DNA of 64,000 nt from Atopsyche davidsoni (lineage: Eukaryota > Arthropoda > Insecta > Trichoptera > Hydrobiosidae). The position numbers and the translations under genes are program-made. How positions within the stretch are numbered: the stretch's first letter is position 1; the number at the start of each line of letters is the position of its first letter. Below are positions 34,433-47,520 of the stretch, piece by piece. The stretch covers positions 3,738,501 to 3,802,500 of the forward strand of contig JAILWY010000005.1 of NCBI GenBank assembly GCA_022113835.1. The letters are read 5' to 3'. The notes under the pieces are model-generated. The model ran no database searches. It saw nothing but the letters and a program-made list of their open reading frames with translations, and was not told the DNA's origin.

Positions 34433-36970
34433 GGTTAAATTTTTGTGTAACTGACAAATATACCTAACTGAAAAATATACTAGCGAAACTAATAATTTCA
34501 AAGATACATTTTTTTAAAAAGATTAAATGCTTTTAAAATTTTAACATATTACAAATAAGTGAAATATATTATTTATAAAGCAAAACGATAATTTTGGGTT
34601 TCAGTCAAGAGTACAAAGTGTCATGATACCTGATTTTTTATTAATATTACAGTTACGAATGTTCTTAAAATTAAAAATAATTAGTTTTAAATCACACCCA
34701 CATTCATTCATATATAAAGTAAATAAAAAATATATATTTGACAACCATTTGACACATCACCCGAAAGAGATTGGATTTTTTGTATCTTCTAGATATAATA
34801 AAATTAACGTTAATTTAAATATATGCTCGAGGATATTAATAAGCCTCTTACTATGTGTGTGTCTCTCTCAATCTGATAAAGCAATTTTACATGACAAAAA
34901 ACAAACATTTAAATTTGCATTACACGTGAACACATCGAGCTATTTTAATTTCAGCCGTTAATTTTAGCAGAAAAAAACAAAGCAAATTCAAACATACCAC
35001 ATTTAAAAATAACAGCGCGTACACTGCCAGTCGCGTGATTACTTTGAATTTTTATAATTTAGGTCCGCGAAAAGTATTTTTTTTATTATTTGTGGTTAAG
35101 GTATGTTGGCTTTTTTTATAGACTTTTCACAACGGTACGTAACGTCCAGAAATTTGAAATGATCAAACAAAATTTATCCTGATTTTCACAAATATATTAA
35201 TAAAAATAATATAAAAGATGTAGGTCGTTAGATTATTATTTATTTAGTATATTTTGCATGTCCTGAATTGCATTTTCAGATTTGAGGCTTACACAACAAC
35301 ACACAGCAACACACCACATTGAGCTCTGCCAACACAGTAAAAAATGCAGTTGTCGATTATCCTCGCAATTATCAAACAAATGTTTACGACTCATCAATTA
35401 GATATATTGATGCTGAAAACGGAAAAACAGATCAGGTAAAAAACTGAATCATCGCTTTGATGTTCTCAGTGTATATAAAAATAATCATGCTTTCCTGAAA
35501 ATAACTGAATTAAAAAATTGTATCAAACGTACTCACATCGCATTAATATTTAACATTGTTTGTATTGTCGATAGCTAAGGCTTTCGTAGTTCTAAAGACA
35601 TCTATCTGCTACTTCCGGGTTTTAACAATTTTAGCTCAAAGGTAAACGCGGTCAATATACAATAATCGATATGCATTATGGAAATGAACACCTTTATTTA
35701 CATTTCGAGTATAATATAATCCATCGGTCATGACCCTGAAGAAAAAATACTGTATTTTACTAGTTATCCACAATTTATATGAAAAAAGGTGTGTTCAAAA
35801 ATTATAAATGACAACCGATTGGTATCCCGTCATGCGATACGTTCAAAATTCAATTTCGATTAGGCATAATTTTGCGGTCTTGTAATACGTGTCATATTAA
35901 TCGACTTTTTATCTGCGACATTGTATTGAAAATATCGTGTTGGGTGTCAGGAATTTCCATAGACAGAATGCCTGCTGTCATTTTATAGCCGGTGATGATG
36001 ATGAAGCCGTCAATCGAAGGCCGAGGATCGGGTTGTCATCCATTGTAGTCGCTTCATTGTTAATTCATACAAATTCACAAGTAGGTCGGTAAAAATTTAG
36101 AGGAGAAAGACGATGTACAGTATAAAAAAATGCATTTAGCCTATTTAAGGTACTAATTAAATTATATTTGATACTAATTGATATATAATATATCCATATA
36201 AAAACATTTTTAAATCTTAAATTATGCTAAAGGTTGCAACAATATTACTGCCTCAATGCTGGATATAATGTAAAAATTTATCATGTGATGTTTTATCATA
36301 TTATTTGTTTTATATTGATATTGCTAGATAAAAGATAATATTATTATTTTTTTAGATGTTGAAGCTTACAATGCTAGAAAGAAAATAAATAAATAATTAA
36401 ACGACAATCGTTTTACTACTGTCCTCCTTTCGACTCGGATAATTTATTTATAGATACGCTCTGAATGAACTGATATCGTATATTTTGTTTTTGTTATATT
36501 AAATAGTAGTTGTTTTTATCACTGTTTGGTTTTTTTTTAGCATTTAAATCAATTACTATTCACTAAGTGGAATAACAATGCGAATATTTTAAATACAATG
36601 TATTTAACGAATGTCTATAATCTACATCAACGTATTTATACTTTCATTCAAAATGGATAAAATAAATAAACTTGTTTTTTTTTCAGTAACAACATCATTA
36701 TAAAACAACGATAAATGTTAAACTAAAACTTGTTAAACGACATTACATATGCAAGCTTATATAAGGACTGTACGTTTTAATTATAATTTGTCACCGTTTC
36801 TTTTACTCTGAATAATAAGGAAGTATAGTATGGATAAGAGTGTAGGAGGACCTGAGACCCACTATATTCTCCTTAGAAAACCATGAACACTAATTCAGCA
36901 AAAAATTATGCTCAGAGAGATTGTCGCCAACCTCCTCCGAGGAGAGGCACCCGATGAAGAAGAAGAATCA
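34433..36970. other. AT-rich stretch
   Basis: About 2.5 kb, AT-rich. The frame at 34623-34961 (plus) is hydrophobic and lysine/asparagine-rich with no recognised domain. 36830-36970 is a little richer (CCAACCTCCTCCGAGGAGAG) and immediately precedes the next MITE. Nothing else was identified. Confidence 0.45.
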
Positions 36971-37381
36971 CAGTCTAATACCCCGCTAACGCGACCCCGT
37001 CATGCGCGGATTCACTATAACGCGAATTTCAAATTTCGCGTTAAAATGCCTCGCATTACGCAAATTTATTATTTTAAGAATGTATATGAACATAATGTAG
37101 TCATTGACTTCTCTTAACAATTAAAAACAGCGTTGGGTTTTATGAACGTATTTTACAAGAACGTAAAAGAAACGCTGTCCAAAAGACAATATATGTATTT
37201 TTCAGTAAAAATTACATGTAATACTGCATAAAATGTTCTTAGAATTAAAGTGATTGAATCAAATGATTTGTATTTTTTTGTGTTAAGTTTTGACTATGTA
37301 TGTATGTATGTTTAATCGTTAACCCCGATACACGCGAATTTCACTTAACGCGATTTTTTCGAGTAAAGCGGGGTATTACAG
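36971..37381 (+). mobile_element. Tigger/pogo-like MITE, copy D (nearly complete)
   Basis: 411 bp from CAGTCTAATACCCCGCTAAC to AAAGCGGGGTATTACAG, with the whole shared interior. The right end abuts a (TA)n tract, in keeping with a TA target. CG-rich subterminal blocks (TATAACGCGAATTTC, TTCGCGTTAAAATGC) are well kept. Confidence 0.9.
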
Positions 37382-37400
37382 TATATATATATATATATAT
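37382..37400. repeat. (TA)n microsatellite
   Basis: Pure TA tract directly next to the right terminus of MITE copy D. Confidence 0.9.
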
Positions 37401-39180
37401 GTATATAATCCTGGGTTCGCAGAAATAGTTCGTAGAATAACTGACAGCAGCAGCACGCCGCACTCTCGGCGGATATTTGTCCTCATGAATCATGTGTCAA
37501 TTATCCTGCTCTCCCCGGCACGCTCCGGCTCCGTGTCGTCACGGCGACCACAACCGTGCGACAAGTGCGGAAATAAAGACGCGTGTGTCCAAATATTTCG
37601 ATTTCCAATTGGATACATGAATCCGTGGCGTGCAGTGCCGTTCAAAACATTATCAAACAGCTTTAATTATCAAAAACTTTTTTTTAAAATATATAAAAAT
37701 CAACATCTGTTAACATTCTGGGCATCTTATAAATTTAAGGGATAACTGAACTGACATCACGCCACTGATATATATTCTCTGCTCAGGTTCAGCTTTAATT
37801 ATTTTTTTTTGCTTAGGTCTTTCAAACAATAAATTGTTGTTAATAAATCGTAACTATCAATACTTAAAGGCGCTTTTAATAAATATATTTACAATGCGTA
37901 AAGTGTTAAGTGATACAAACTAATTTTAAAAACAGTTGTTAGTAAACATTCATGTTACACGGATAACCATACAAAAATGCATAATCTCATGACATCCAAC
38001 ATATTTTTTTTTATTTTTCCAGTACATTAAGTCCATCAAAAAACACTCCCAGCGCGATAACAAAAATAAAAATAATAACAAATCAAATTCCTTTCAAACT
38101 CCCGAATCGGGTCTCTCCTTTAATAACAAACCAATACTCGTGTAGAGACCGTCTCGCCGGCGCGGTGTCCCATCGATCACTGTCAGGTTTATAGTGCATC
38201 CAAAAGAGACTATTAAAACTCGATTCTATTCATCCTGGTAAATAATAAGGTCCCGCAAATCCCTACCACGAATCGAATCACACCCCGAATCGAACAACAA
38301 TCATGTCTCTATTATATGACGCCTCGGTATGTGGATGACAAGCTTTGACGCCTAAGTAAATATTTTTTCTGTAATATTTGCTGCAATATATTCTATACTG
38401 TATATTAAGTCGTTAATATAAAACAACTCAAATTTATATTTTCGAAAACATAAAATCGATAGCTATTAAAAAACTTAATTAAAATACCTAATATGTAATA
38501 CCATATAACTTTGTTATTTTTTTTTATATAAATACAAACAATGCTTTAAATTTTAAAGCAAATGGATTGATAGACTGACCGACTTACAATTTATTTCCCT
38601 TGTAACATTAATGAAAAAAATAATCTTATATATCTAAAATAATTCAATGAACAACCTTATTACTATGCCATCTATATGATTAGTTTTTCAAGCAAGATTT
38701 TATTAGTTAAATTATAATTACACGCGGGCTTCGTTTTCACATACCTCAAAAATCTTCAGCCGCGACTCAAAATTTCACAAAAAAAAGTTCTTATATATAT
38801 ATACCACCACATTTTTTAATGCAATTATCAGATCGAATGCATTTCCTTTAAGCGAAATACAAGCGAGGAAGTATCCCCGTCATCAGTGCCACAATCGAAC
38901 GAGTATACCCACAGGATGCCGAAAAACCCGCCCCCAACAAGCCTACAAATCGGGTAGCCGCCCTGCCGCTGCCTACTCCTAGCAAATAAATTATCTTTTA
39001 TTACTGTGACACGAGAATAAATGTGGGTAAACCGATATCATTATATGCGACCCTGGTGACAGAATCTGGGACAATGGAGACCGCTAACGGGAGCCATGTT
39101 GGTTCGGGGCACTGGGCTTTTTTTGCAGCTCGCTTGATTCAACGCCGAGGCGCGATCGTGTGGTGAGGCGAGGCGTTGTA
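37401..39180. other. AT-rich DNA with three GC-rich patches
   Basis: GC-rich patches occur at about 37435-37570 (with a plus-strand frame 37485-37745 of no known family), 38100-38180 (CGTCTCGCCGGCGCGG) and 38870-39180 (CGCCCTGCCGCTGCC, CGAGGCGCGATCG). I recognise no gene. Confidence 0.4.
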
Positions 39181-41279
39181 AACTAAACTACCGAAATAAT
39201 GCAGATAAATTGATCTGCGATAAAAAAGCGATTCAATTTGGATTGATGTAAATCGACAGATACAAATTTAATCGAATACAATCTAAATTAATCAATTGGA
39301 CACCTAGTTAATGGATTTTGTCTATCATTCTGTGTCTACGTGCATATTTGCAGCACTCACCCACATGCTGTTTATTTTCAAATGTTTAAAACGCCGCAAA
39401 AAATTCTATAATAAAATTTGTTCTCAATTGATGAGCAAAAATGCTAGAGTTTAGATATTATTTCAAAATTTTGGGTGGATATTTATGAATGCATCTACAT
39501 TCGTTATAAAACTACAAAACTTATATCACAGTTTTCATGTGACTGAACTTGGTGGTTGATGATGGTGTCCGCTTTCTCTGGCTTGTTCGGTTAAAAGTCC
39601 AATTACTATCGATACTAATTTTTCACAGATATAGAAAATATTATATGTATCCAAATGTTCAAGCAACGAGATAATAAATTTATGAACTCATGTTGTAGAA
39701 AGTGGTTAATTAATAATATTAACTAACTAAACTAACTATTTGTTTTGCTGTTGTTGTTTTTGTGTCGATTTTACAGACACAAATTGTTAGTATTTATTCA
39801 TTTATTTTTAAAAATAAAATACTATTATTCATCGCAGCTAGTTGAGCACTTCTGCTTCCTGTATGTGGGATCCAGAAATAATGGACTGAGTGTTTTGTTG
39901 CGTATTATCAGTAGGGGCTGCAAGTGGTCCCTTCGCAATAAGGGATGTCGGCAAAGCGCCAGCGCCCGTTCATGTACAAGACCTGATTATTTTTCAATTA
40001 TATCAAGCCTGATCGAACATGTCTCCATCAAATGAGCAGCTGAATAAAATCTTTTCAATGTACGCGTAATCAAATTGTTAAAATATTTACATCGCTCTAC
40101 GACCCGCGTATTTTGAATTCGTTTTGAAGTTTGGATAAAATAAATAGTTTTCAGTTGCATCTGTAACAAGAATTCTAACATAACTTTACTCACACTTGAT
40201 AATTTTTAGTAAAAAAACTTCAAAATATTCCTTGACCACATTTTTAGATAATGTTGAAAAGCAGTCCATTCACGACGCCATGTTTACTCAACAGATTTTT
40301 CATGAACAAAAAAATCCTCCACGACATATTCCTGACCTACCAGGAACGAAACCCAAAACCAACAGATGAAGAAGAAGACCTGCACACACGAGCACCCTCG
40401 AGCTGAGCAACTACACACCGACACGGCCAGGGTGGTACAAAAAATGGTTTGACAAACAAAAATACAATCTGTCCCCGGAATATAATGCGGATTTCAATTG
40501 TGTTTATTTACTTCTTAACAATGAAATTGCGTCCACAGTTTATCTTTTGGGCATTCATTATAAACCGAGCTTTATGCTTTATACCTTAAGCCATCGGGAT
40601 TTCAAACGATAAATTATTCTAAGATGTATGAAAAAAGACTGTATTATACAGCTATCGTTTGTGAATTTCCATTGTGGTTAGAATTACTGCTTGGGTGTTT
40701 AGTAAGTTCATTGAATGTATATTAAACAAGCACATGGCTTCCTTATACTGTGAAACTACTATAAAAGATGTATTTAACATACTAACATGTCTAAGTAACC
40801 CAAATTTAATAAATAAGAAAAAAAAATAGACATAAATCTTGTGATATAAAAACGATAGGAATAACATATATTGTATAACAGGAGCGGGGTGTTTTGCAAT
40901 TTAATTTAGAAAATTAAAGAAATGTATTTACTCAAACGTCAATTTTAGAATAATAAGATCGATAAAAAGGATTGTAGGATGCTGCAGATATTAATAGTTT
41001 TATTAACAAATCAACAGTCGTACTGATAACTTCACATATTTTTTAATCCTTACTAAGCACAACAACACATAAACCCAAGCAAACCGATTTGAAGACTCGG
41101 CGGCGATCGGTTTATTAAACTCTTCCGGCTTAAATAAAAACACATTTTATACTAATACTGAATTCAGATGATCAGATATACGATTTAATTTAAAAAAAAA
41201 GTCAACAATTAGTATTCACAGAATACTGAGATTATGTCCTAATTTTAAAACGATTGTTCAAGGTCAGCATAAAACTGAC
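39181..41279. other. AT-rich stretch
   Basis: About 2 kb without a recognised feature. Open frames near 39745-40035 and 40370-40612 were examined and left unassigned. Confidence 0.45.
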
Positions 41280-41480
41280 AGAATTGTCGGAACCCTCGGG
41301 AGCAGACCGGACTACCCCCTCAGGTTGAGGCTTGGTGGAGGGGTGCGAGTAGAGCCTCCGACCTTGGGCCCGGAGGTCCTATCAGCTGATCTGTCGGGGG
41401 GGACCGCCCGCGGAGCCTCGACGCTTCAGCCAGGACTGCTGACTTCTCGGATCGTGAACTCGCGGTCCACGAATACCTGC
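41280..41480. other. GC-rich patch, function unknown
   Basis: About 200 bp rich in G/C runs (CTTGGGCCCGGAGGTCC, TCGGGGGGGACCGCCCGCGG). There is no clear frame or repeat partner in the window. Confidence 0.35.
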
Positions 41481-44400
41481 GAACTATACCTACAGTAACT
41501 GGTTTGATTTCAAATAGGATATATAAATATCAATATTTTGAATTGATCACTCTTTCGAAGAATAAACATAGCATTTTTTAATCAATGCAAAGATTTATTC
41601 TTAATCTTAATAAACTGATTTTTTTTTATTTTCACTGTTTTAATTTAACAAAATATTATTTTCATAACTCTCTACACCCTTCTGTAAACCTGCCTCTAAC
41701 TATTACACTATCAAGCCAAATCCGTTAGCCATCAGGAACAAACGTTATTTTTGATTTACCTACTGCTTTACCGCAGGATATGTCCCTCCTTGCTGACGCC
41801 ACAGTAAATGGTCATCAATCCTTCTCCTTCGTATAATTTATATATTTCCTCGATTTCGCATTTGAGACGGTACGTTATTTATTACTTGCCTATTTGGAAC
41901 AATTTATCTATAGCCCAGCAAACAAACATACCTTCCTTAAAAATTCATCCAGAAACTCTAGGCTTTATGTTAAATATTCCTTCGTTTTCGCATCGCCCAT
42001 AACTCTGACGGAATATTTTCGTGAGTAATGATAATGTTAACTAAATCCTGCATTTCTAGCCTTCCAATGAATTACTCTTACTATCAACTCACATCAATAT
42101 ATTAGTAATATCCATTTTCCAGGCTAGTATATTATTTGCAAACATATATAATATTTACAAAAATAACAATAGAGTTGATGGTTTCTCAATGTGTCATCAG
42201 TTATACATTAATTGAATTGAACAGGTTCTCTTCTTAAAATAAAATACAGATATATTATGTTTTTATAGCAAAAATATTTTATTCACTATTCCTATAGTTA
42301 CGTCGTAAAAACTAAAATATTACAAAAGAAATCCTTTGTGTGGTTCAAGGTAGATCATATTATTCTCAAATGATTTATGTAGTAAATATATTTATTTACG
42401 TAAGCAGAAAAGTGGATTACTCGAATATTCACATTATTATTTATATATTCAGCAAATATATTTTGAATTAGTAAACTGATTATTATTTTCTTAGCGACAG
42501 AATTCATAAGTGATTTAATTCATAAAAAACTTTCAATCAATTAAAAATTTATTTGGACACGTTCACAACATGTCATCGCCAAATTATTGCATTAAAAATT
42601 ATTAAAAGCACTACAACCGACAACCAACTGACGTCTCCTCTGAAGGCATTAAGGCTCTCAATAACATGCGTCAAATTAGAGGCTCTCCGGCGCCGGTGGT
42701 GAAGCTGGCGAGGTCCGAGGTGGCTCGTAAAGGCAGATCGTCATGCGAGACAAGGCAACACAGACGTTTCGTAATTTATTCAAATGAGCATTGACATTTG
42801 ATATAGATAAACAATGGATATGCTCTTACGTTCATATTTATGGAAGCCATCGGATTATATGGCCGATGTCGCATCAAAATAGTGATGGGCTTGCTTCAGT
42901 ATCGATTTATTTTATGGTATTTCCTTTACGAACCTTGACGGCCTATTTTCATCGTTGCGTGCGGTCCGTGCAAGTTTCTAAGCATTGCTTGTCCTAGAAT
43001 ACCTTTTACATATTTAAATATGCATATACTACTTTTCTATAAATAAAATAAAATAAAAAGAGCATTATATACTTGTAGTCACTTTTGATAAATTTTTTCT
43101 CTAAGAAGTCACACATATATTTTATAATTTATTTTTTATAACACCCAGCATACTATTCAGGTGTGTATTATTATACATTTTTTTATACTTTTGTGCTTAA
43201 AATATATATATCCCCAAAAAATATAAAATACAGAGAATAATACATAATCAAATATTGTCACAAATTATTGGTTAAGTTACAGTGGACGCCAATTTTATCC
43301 ATTACTTCTTAAGTATTCGGTAGCAAAGATCAGAAGCACATAAGATCAACATATAAAACATAATATAACTAACTAATTGATTACCACAAAAAAAAAATTT
43401 ATATGTCTGGCTTCACACTCTCTTCATATTCTAAATAATAATCATTGGTTATTTGATTGACACCCTTCATTTATACAAAAAAATAATTGCGTAAAATTAA
43501 TAATTTCAAAACATCGAAACGCAACATCGACAAAATGTCGCCATCACTAGTCAGAGATTAAATTTTTCAAAATGGCCGGCCTGAGTGGAATTCCTCTCAT
43601 ATGTTTAATATTAGAGTTAAGAGCCCGAGAATGCCACGTGACGTCGTTTCTAATTGAAATCGCCGGATTTTGTAAAGAATTTTTATAATTGTGCTCGGCA
43701 AGCGGGAGGAATTCGCTTTTGTGGATTTAATTGCTTACTTTTATGGTTTTAAATACATTAGTGGGGGTTTCTGTCAACACAGACAATCACCTGACCGGCG
43801 TTTTTAGCTTTTTTCGATTTTATAGATAATATTGATTTGTTGTTTCAATTTGTTTTAATGGTTTTTTAAGCCTTGTTTAATGACCTATAAATTTTTATAC
43901 TGAAACAGCTTTAATGTATTAATACCGTAATAAAAACACGAATAAACATAATTAAATAATCAAATGCCATTCTTTGGATGGTAACTTAATTACTAAAAGT
44001 ACTAAAAATAAATATAACGGAAACCAAGGATTTACTAAATGCGTGGTTTAAACGTTCGTAGAATGGCACAAATATTCATTATTTCAATTTAATTTCTAGT
44101 CCTAACGATTCTGCTGCTTTAAAATTTATACGACATCATTTAAAGGTAACTAAATAGTTCAACCCTATTTTTTTAATCAATCAATTAGTTATAAAATTAT
44201 CGTTTGAAAAGGTCTCATATCTCAAATGTATTTTTACTAGAAAAAAAATTTATGGAAATAATCAGAATAAAATCATCTTATTAAACAAATGATATGAGTT
44301 AAAACGATAATATGACTGAATTTTTTTTATTGCATTGGAATATTTATTAGAGTACAAGCCATATGAGGATTTTATATCCGTCAAAGTTTACGAGCTAAAA

Positions 44401-46492
44401 TATTATTAAAAATCCCGTAAGGAGCAAATAAAATAATCAGGATATAAATCGCCATATCAACTTCCATCAAAAAAAAAGTTTCATTATTTATTAAGTAAAG
44501 AAAACACTAAGGTACTGAAGCTAATTTTGTTTGCCCCAAAAACCTATATGAGAATTAATTATATATAATTATTTTCTTGTTGCAACTAACCCTTGGAAGT
44601 TTGTTCCAAGAAGCCTGCCATAGAAAGTTTGTTTTCGTCAATTAATGGGTATTTATGTAGTTATACGCGTCCCGTAGTAAAAGTCCATCTTCATTTATAA
44701 ATTACGAAGACGGACGCTTTACCCCGAATACGCCTAATTAAATAAAATAAATACAAATTACTTCCTATTACGCATAGAAAGTTTTTTTTTGTACTTCCTT
44801 ATATAAGTTAAAGGATACTTTATAGATAAAACTTTTAACTCTTTTTTTTCGTAAATCTTATTTATTTTTGAAAAAAACTTGTTCTGATTTAAGTTAAATT
44901 ATTATTTTTAAATAGTTTGCAGTGTCAAAAGTTTTATAATAGCAAACAAATTCCATTTAGAAAATAAGATACCCACAAATGTCAATTTAAGACGAAGACC
45001 TTGTCATTTTATAAGAAAAAGTAAATAAATCAGTAACACGCATTTGTATCATCTAGGATCTAGGATAAAGTTATTTCTGCTAATCTCCTCCATAGAGTGA
45101 ATAATTAAAAAATAATGTCAAATTTTATTTTTAAATACTCAGAACTTTGCAAGCAATTTCTCAATTCCATAAAAATATGTAAAAGATTGTTAGGTTTTAT
45201 AAATTAAAATGGAGAATAATAGCTTTTTAGCATTCCGTGTCATAGAAGTTTCCAGCAGCAAGTAATTTAAACTAATTATGTAATCAATACGTTTAATAAA
45301 TCGATACTTTAGATAACTATTTTGATATTAAATATCCTAATTCAGCTTAAAAATATATTTAAATATTTTTTGTATGATAATGATTATTTTAAGGATAAGT
45401 CATATATACTTTTAGAGCCCTGTGTGCATGGTTTGATTAACGAGCAGAAAACATTCAAAATTAGATAATCGAGAAGTCCTTAACCTGTAAAATAAAAATA
45501 TATAAGAAATGAGACTTATAAGCCAATAATTCATAGGTAATATTGTGTTAATTATTTTCTTTTGAATCAAGACTAATGAATGATTATAACATTATTGCTA
45601 AATTCATAGCTTTGTCTGAATTTAAACCAAACATGCTAGCTTCTGGACCATGAAGCGGTTAGCTATTTAATTAGGTTATGCAATCATCGCCCCAGTTTTA
45701 ATTAACAAAAAACAGAATAATCCAATATAAAATCATGAACCCGACATTGCTGAGAGACTTCCATAGCCAGCTGAGCTCTTAATCTCTGTCTTCCTTTTGT
45801 ATTATTATTTATAAATTTTATGAATATTATTGCCTAACGCAGTTTTAACTAACACAAATTTGTTTTTATGCAAATTCTCCAGCCTCGCTACTTACAATAT
45901 TGTCTGTGGGGTCCCCGTGGCATTTATAGGTGACAAGTCGACATGAATTTATAACATATTAATTCAAAGACCGAAATGGCAGAAACCAGTCCGAAAACGT
46001 TAATATTTCCACACAACATCATCCAATCAAGTCCTCGTCTACGGCGCGGTATAACCCGAAATGTAAATCCGCCGGCTCGGCAGAATATTTGACGTGACGC
46101 CGCGCGTCAAAATTCTGGCAATTTTATCAACCGACAAACTCAACATTAGTTTAAACATGTACAGCTTGATACCGACGATAATGGATGAATAATACATATT
46201 AATTACTTTGCAAATCATTTACAACGTGTATTTTTAACTAAAAAAACGTTCTAATAATAAAGAAGTTATTTTAAGATATTATTGAACGCTTTTTTTTATG
46301 CATCCAATTATCAATCATTAATAGTATGTTGGAATTTTATATGATAATATAAAAGATACAATTGCATGTATTAACTTCTTTTGCTATAAATTTATTATAA
46401 AATTGAAGATATGCATTTTTTTGTGGTATGCTATCTTTATTTGATAACTTTTTTATATTTCAATTAAAAACTGAAATCTTCTTCTTAATATA
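41481..46492. other. Long AT-rich stretch with two small GC-rich islets
   Basis: About 5 kb of AT-rich DNA. Islets lie at about 42650-42740 (CTCTCCGGCGCCGGTGG) and 46035-46110 (CGGCGCGG.., GACGCCGCGCGTC). Short anonymous frames at 41808-42002 and 42791-42997. No RNA gene or transposon was recognised. Confidence 0.45.
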
Positions 46493-46800
46493 CAGTAATA
46501 CCCCGCTTTACGCGAGGAATACGTTCCGGAAAAAATCGCGTTAAGTGAAATTCGCGTATATCGATTAAACATACATAAATAGTCTAAACTTAATACAAAA
46601 AAATACGAATCATTTGAATCAATCACTTTAATTCTGAACACTTCATGCAGTATTACATGTTATTTTTACTGAAAAATACATTTAATGTCTTTTGGGAAGC
46701 GTTTCTTTTACGTTCTTGTAAAATACGTTCATAACAACCAACGCTGTTTTTAATAGTTAAGAGAACTCAATGACTACATTATATTCATACACATTCTTAA

Positions 46801-47091
46801 CACGTTGACTGCCAATAGGATTTTCGTAAAATGTCAAAAAATGATTTTCACGTTTTTAGGTTTAATTGAATATAATGGGTCGAAATACAATTATTTAATT
46901 TGTTTTGAGATTTTTATCGGCCATATCGAAGGAAGATAGAAGAGGGCCGTGCCGGCCATGTTCAATAGTAGTTTAATACAGGGCAGAATGACAAGCCTAA
47001 GTCAGGTATGTCGTCGTTATGTGTCGGCCACCGGTGGCCGACGCGGCCCAATTGGAATACCTCCGTGTCGGCCACCGGTGGCTGACGCGTG
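46801..47091. mobile_element. TTAA-targeted MITE nested in copy E
   Basis: It begins CACGTTGACTGCCAATAGG directly after TTAA (46797-46800) and ends GCTGACGCGTG before TTAT (47092-47095), a likely decayed TTAA. The ends are an imperfect inverted repeat starting CACG/CGTG. A TTAA target and short ends fit a piggyBac-type non-autonomous element. It is unrelated in sequence to the CACACTWWAGGCGGG elements at 12.6 and 24.3 kb. Confidence 0.75.
47023..47086. repeat. Twin 20-bp GC-rich palindromes
   Basis: GTCGGCCACCGGTGGCCGAC at 47023-47042 is a perfect palindrome. A second copy at 47067-47086 differs by one base (GGCTGAC). They are 44 bp apart, near one end of the nested insert, where transposase-binding subterminal repeats are often found. 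Confidence 0.9.
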
Positions 47092-47166
47092 TTATAATAA
47101 GAAATTTAAAATTCGCGTTATAGTGAATCCGCGCATAACGGGGTCGCGTAAAGCGGGGTATAACTG

Positions 47167-47264
47167 TAGTTAAATAATTGCAATATTAACATTGTTACAC
47201 AATAATCAGTACATGCGAATGTGTTTTCATCCCAATTTTTTTTACAAAAATCACACGAATTAGG
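47167..47264. other. AT-rich spacer
   Basis: Short AT-rich gap; nothing recognised. Confidence 0.5.
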
Positions 47265-47520
47265 GAGACGAGTTCAGATGGAAGCATCGCGCGAGGGCGG
47301 CCACGTCCGCCAGCGCGAGGCACGTGCCGGACACGCGGACGCGCACGTGCCGGCCGCGGCGTCCCGGCGTCCAGCGGTGGCGGTGGCGGTGGCGGTGGCG
47401 GTGGCGGTGGCGGTGGCGGTGGCGGTCAAATGCCGCGGCCGCCCGCTCGTGACATTCTGGCCGTGGCAAACAAAGCGGCGAGCAGCCTGCGCCGCGTAAC
47501 GACTCTTTCGGAACGAGTCC
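47265..47520. other. CpG-rich patch containing (GCGGTG)n
   Basis: GC-rich DNA open on both strands (plus 47221-47499, alanine/valine repeat; minus 47260-47526, arginine/histidine repeat). This is the trivial result of a hexamer repeat in GC-rich sequence. Motifs such as CACGTGCCGG occur twice (47321 and 47345 areas). Promoter-like or exonic function is possible but unproven. Confidence 0.4.
47373..47427 (+). repeat. (GCGGTG)n hexanucleotide microsatellite
   Basis: About nine nearly perfect GCGGTG units. The period is a multiple of three, so all frames read as dipeptide repeats. Confidence 0.95.

Larger units (their letters stand above)
46493..47166 (-). mobile_element. Tigger/pogo-like MITE, copy E, interrupted
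   Basis: Both ends are present: CAGTAATACCCCGCTTTACG at 46493, preceded by TA, and AAAGCGGGGTATAACTG ending 47166, followed by TA. Orientation is opposite to copies A, C and D. A foreign insert occupies 46801-47091. Without it the element would be about 380 bp, in line with the other copies. About 25 bp of internal sequence next to the insertion point differ from copy D. Confidence 0.92.

Noticed and set aside
40370..40612. 80-codon open stretch with GWYKKWFDKQKYN
   Set aside because: It looks mildly protein-like but follows a stop directly, has no early ATG, and matches no family I know; splice sites cannot be judged.
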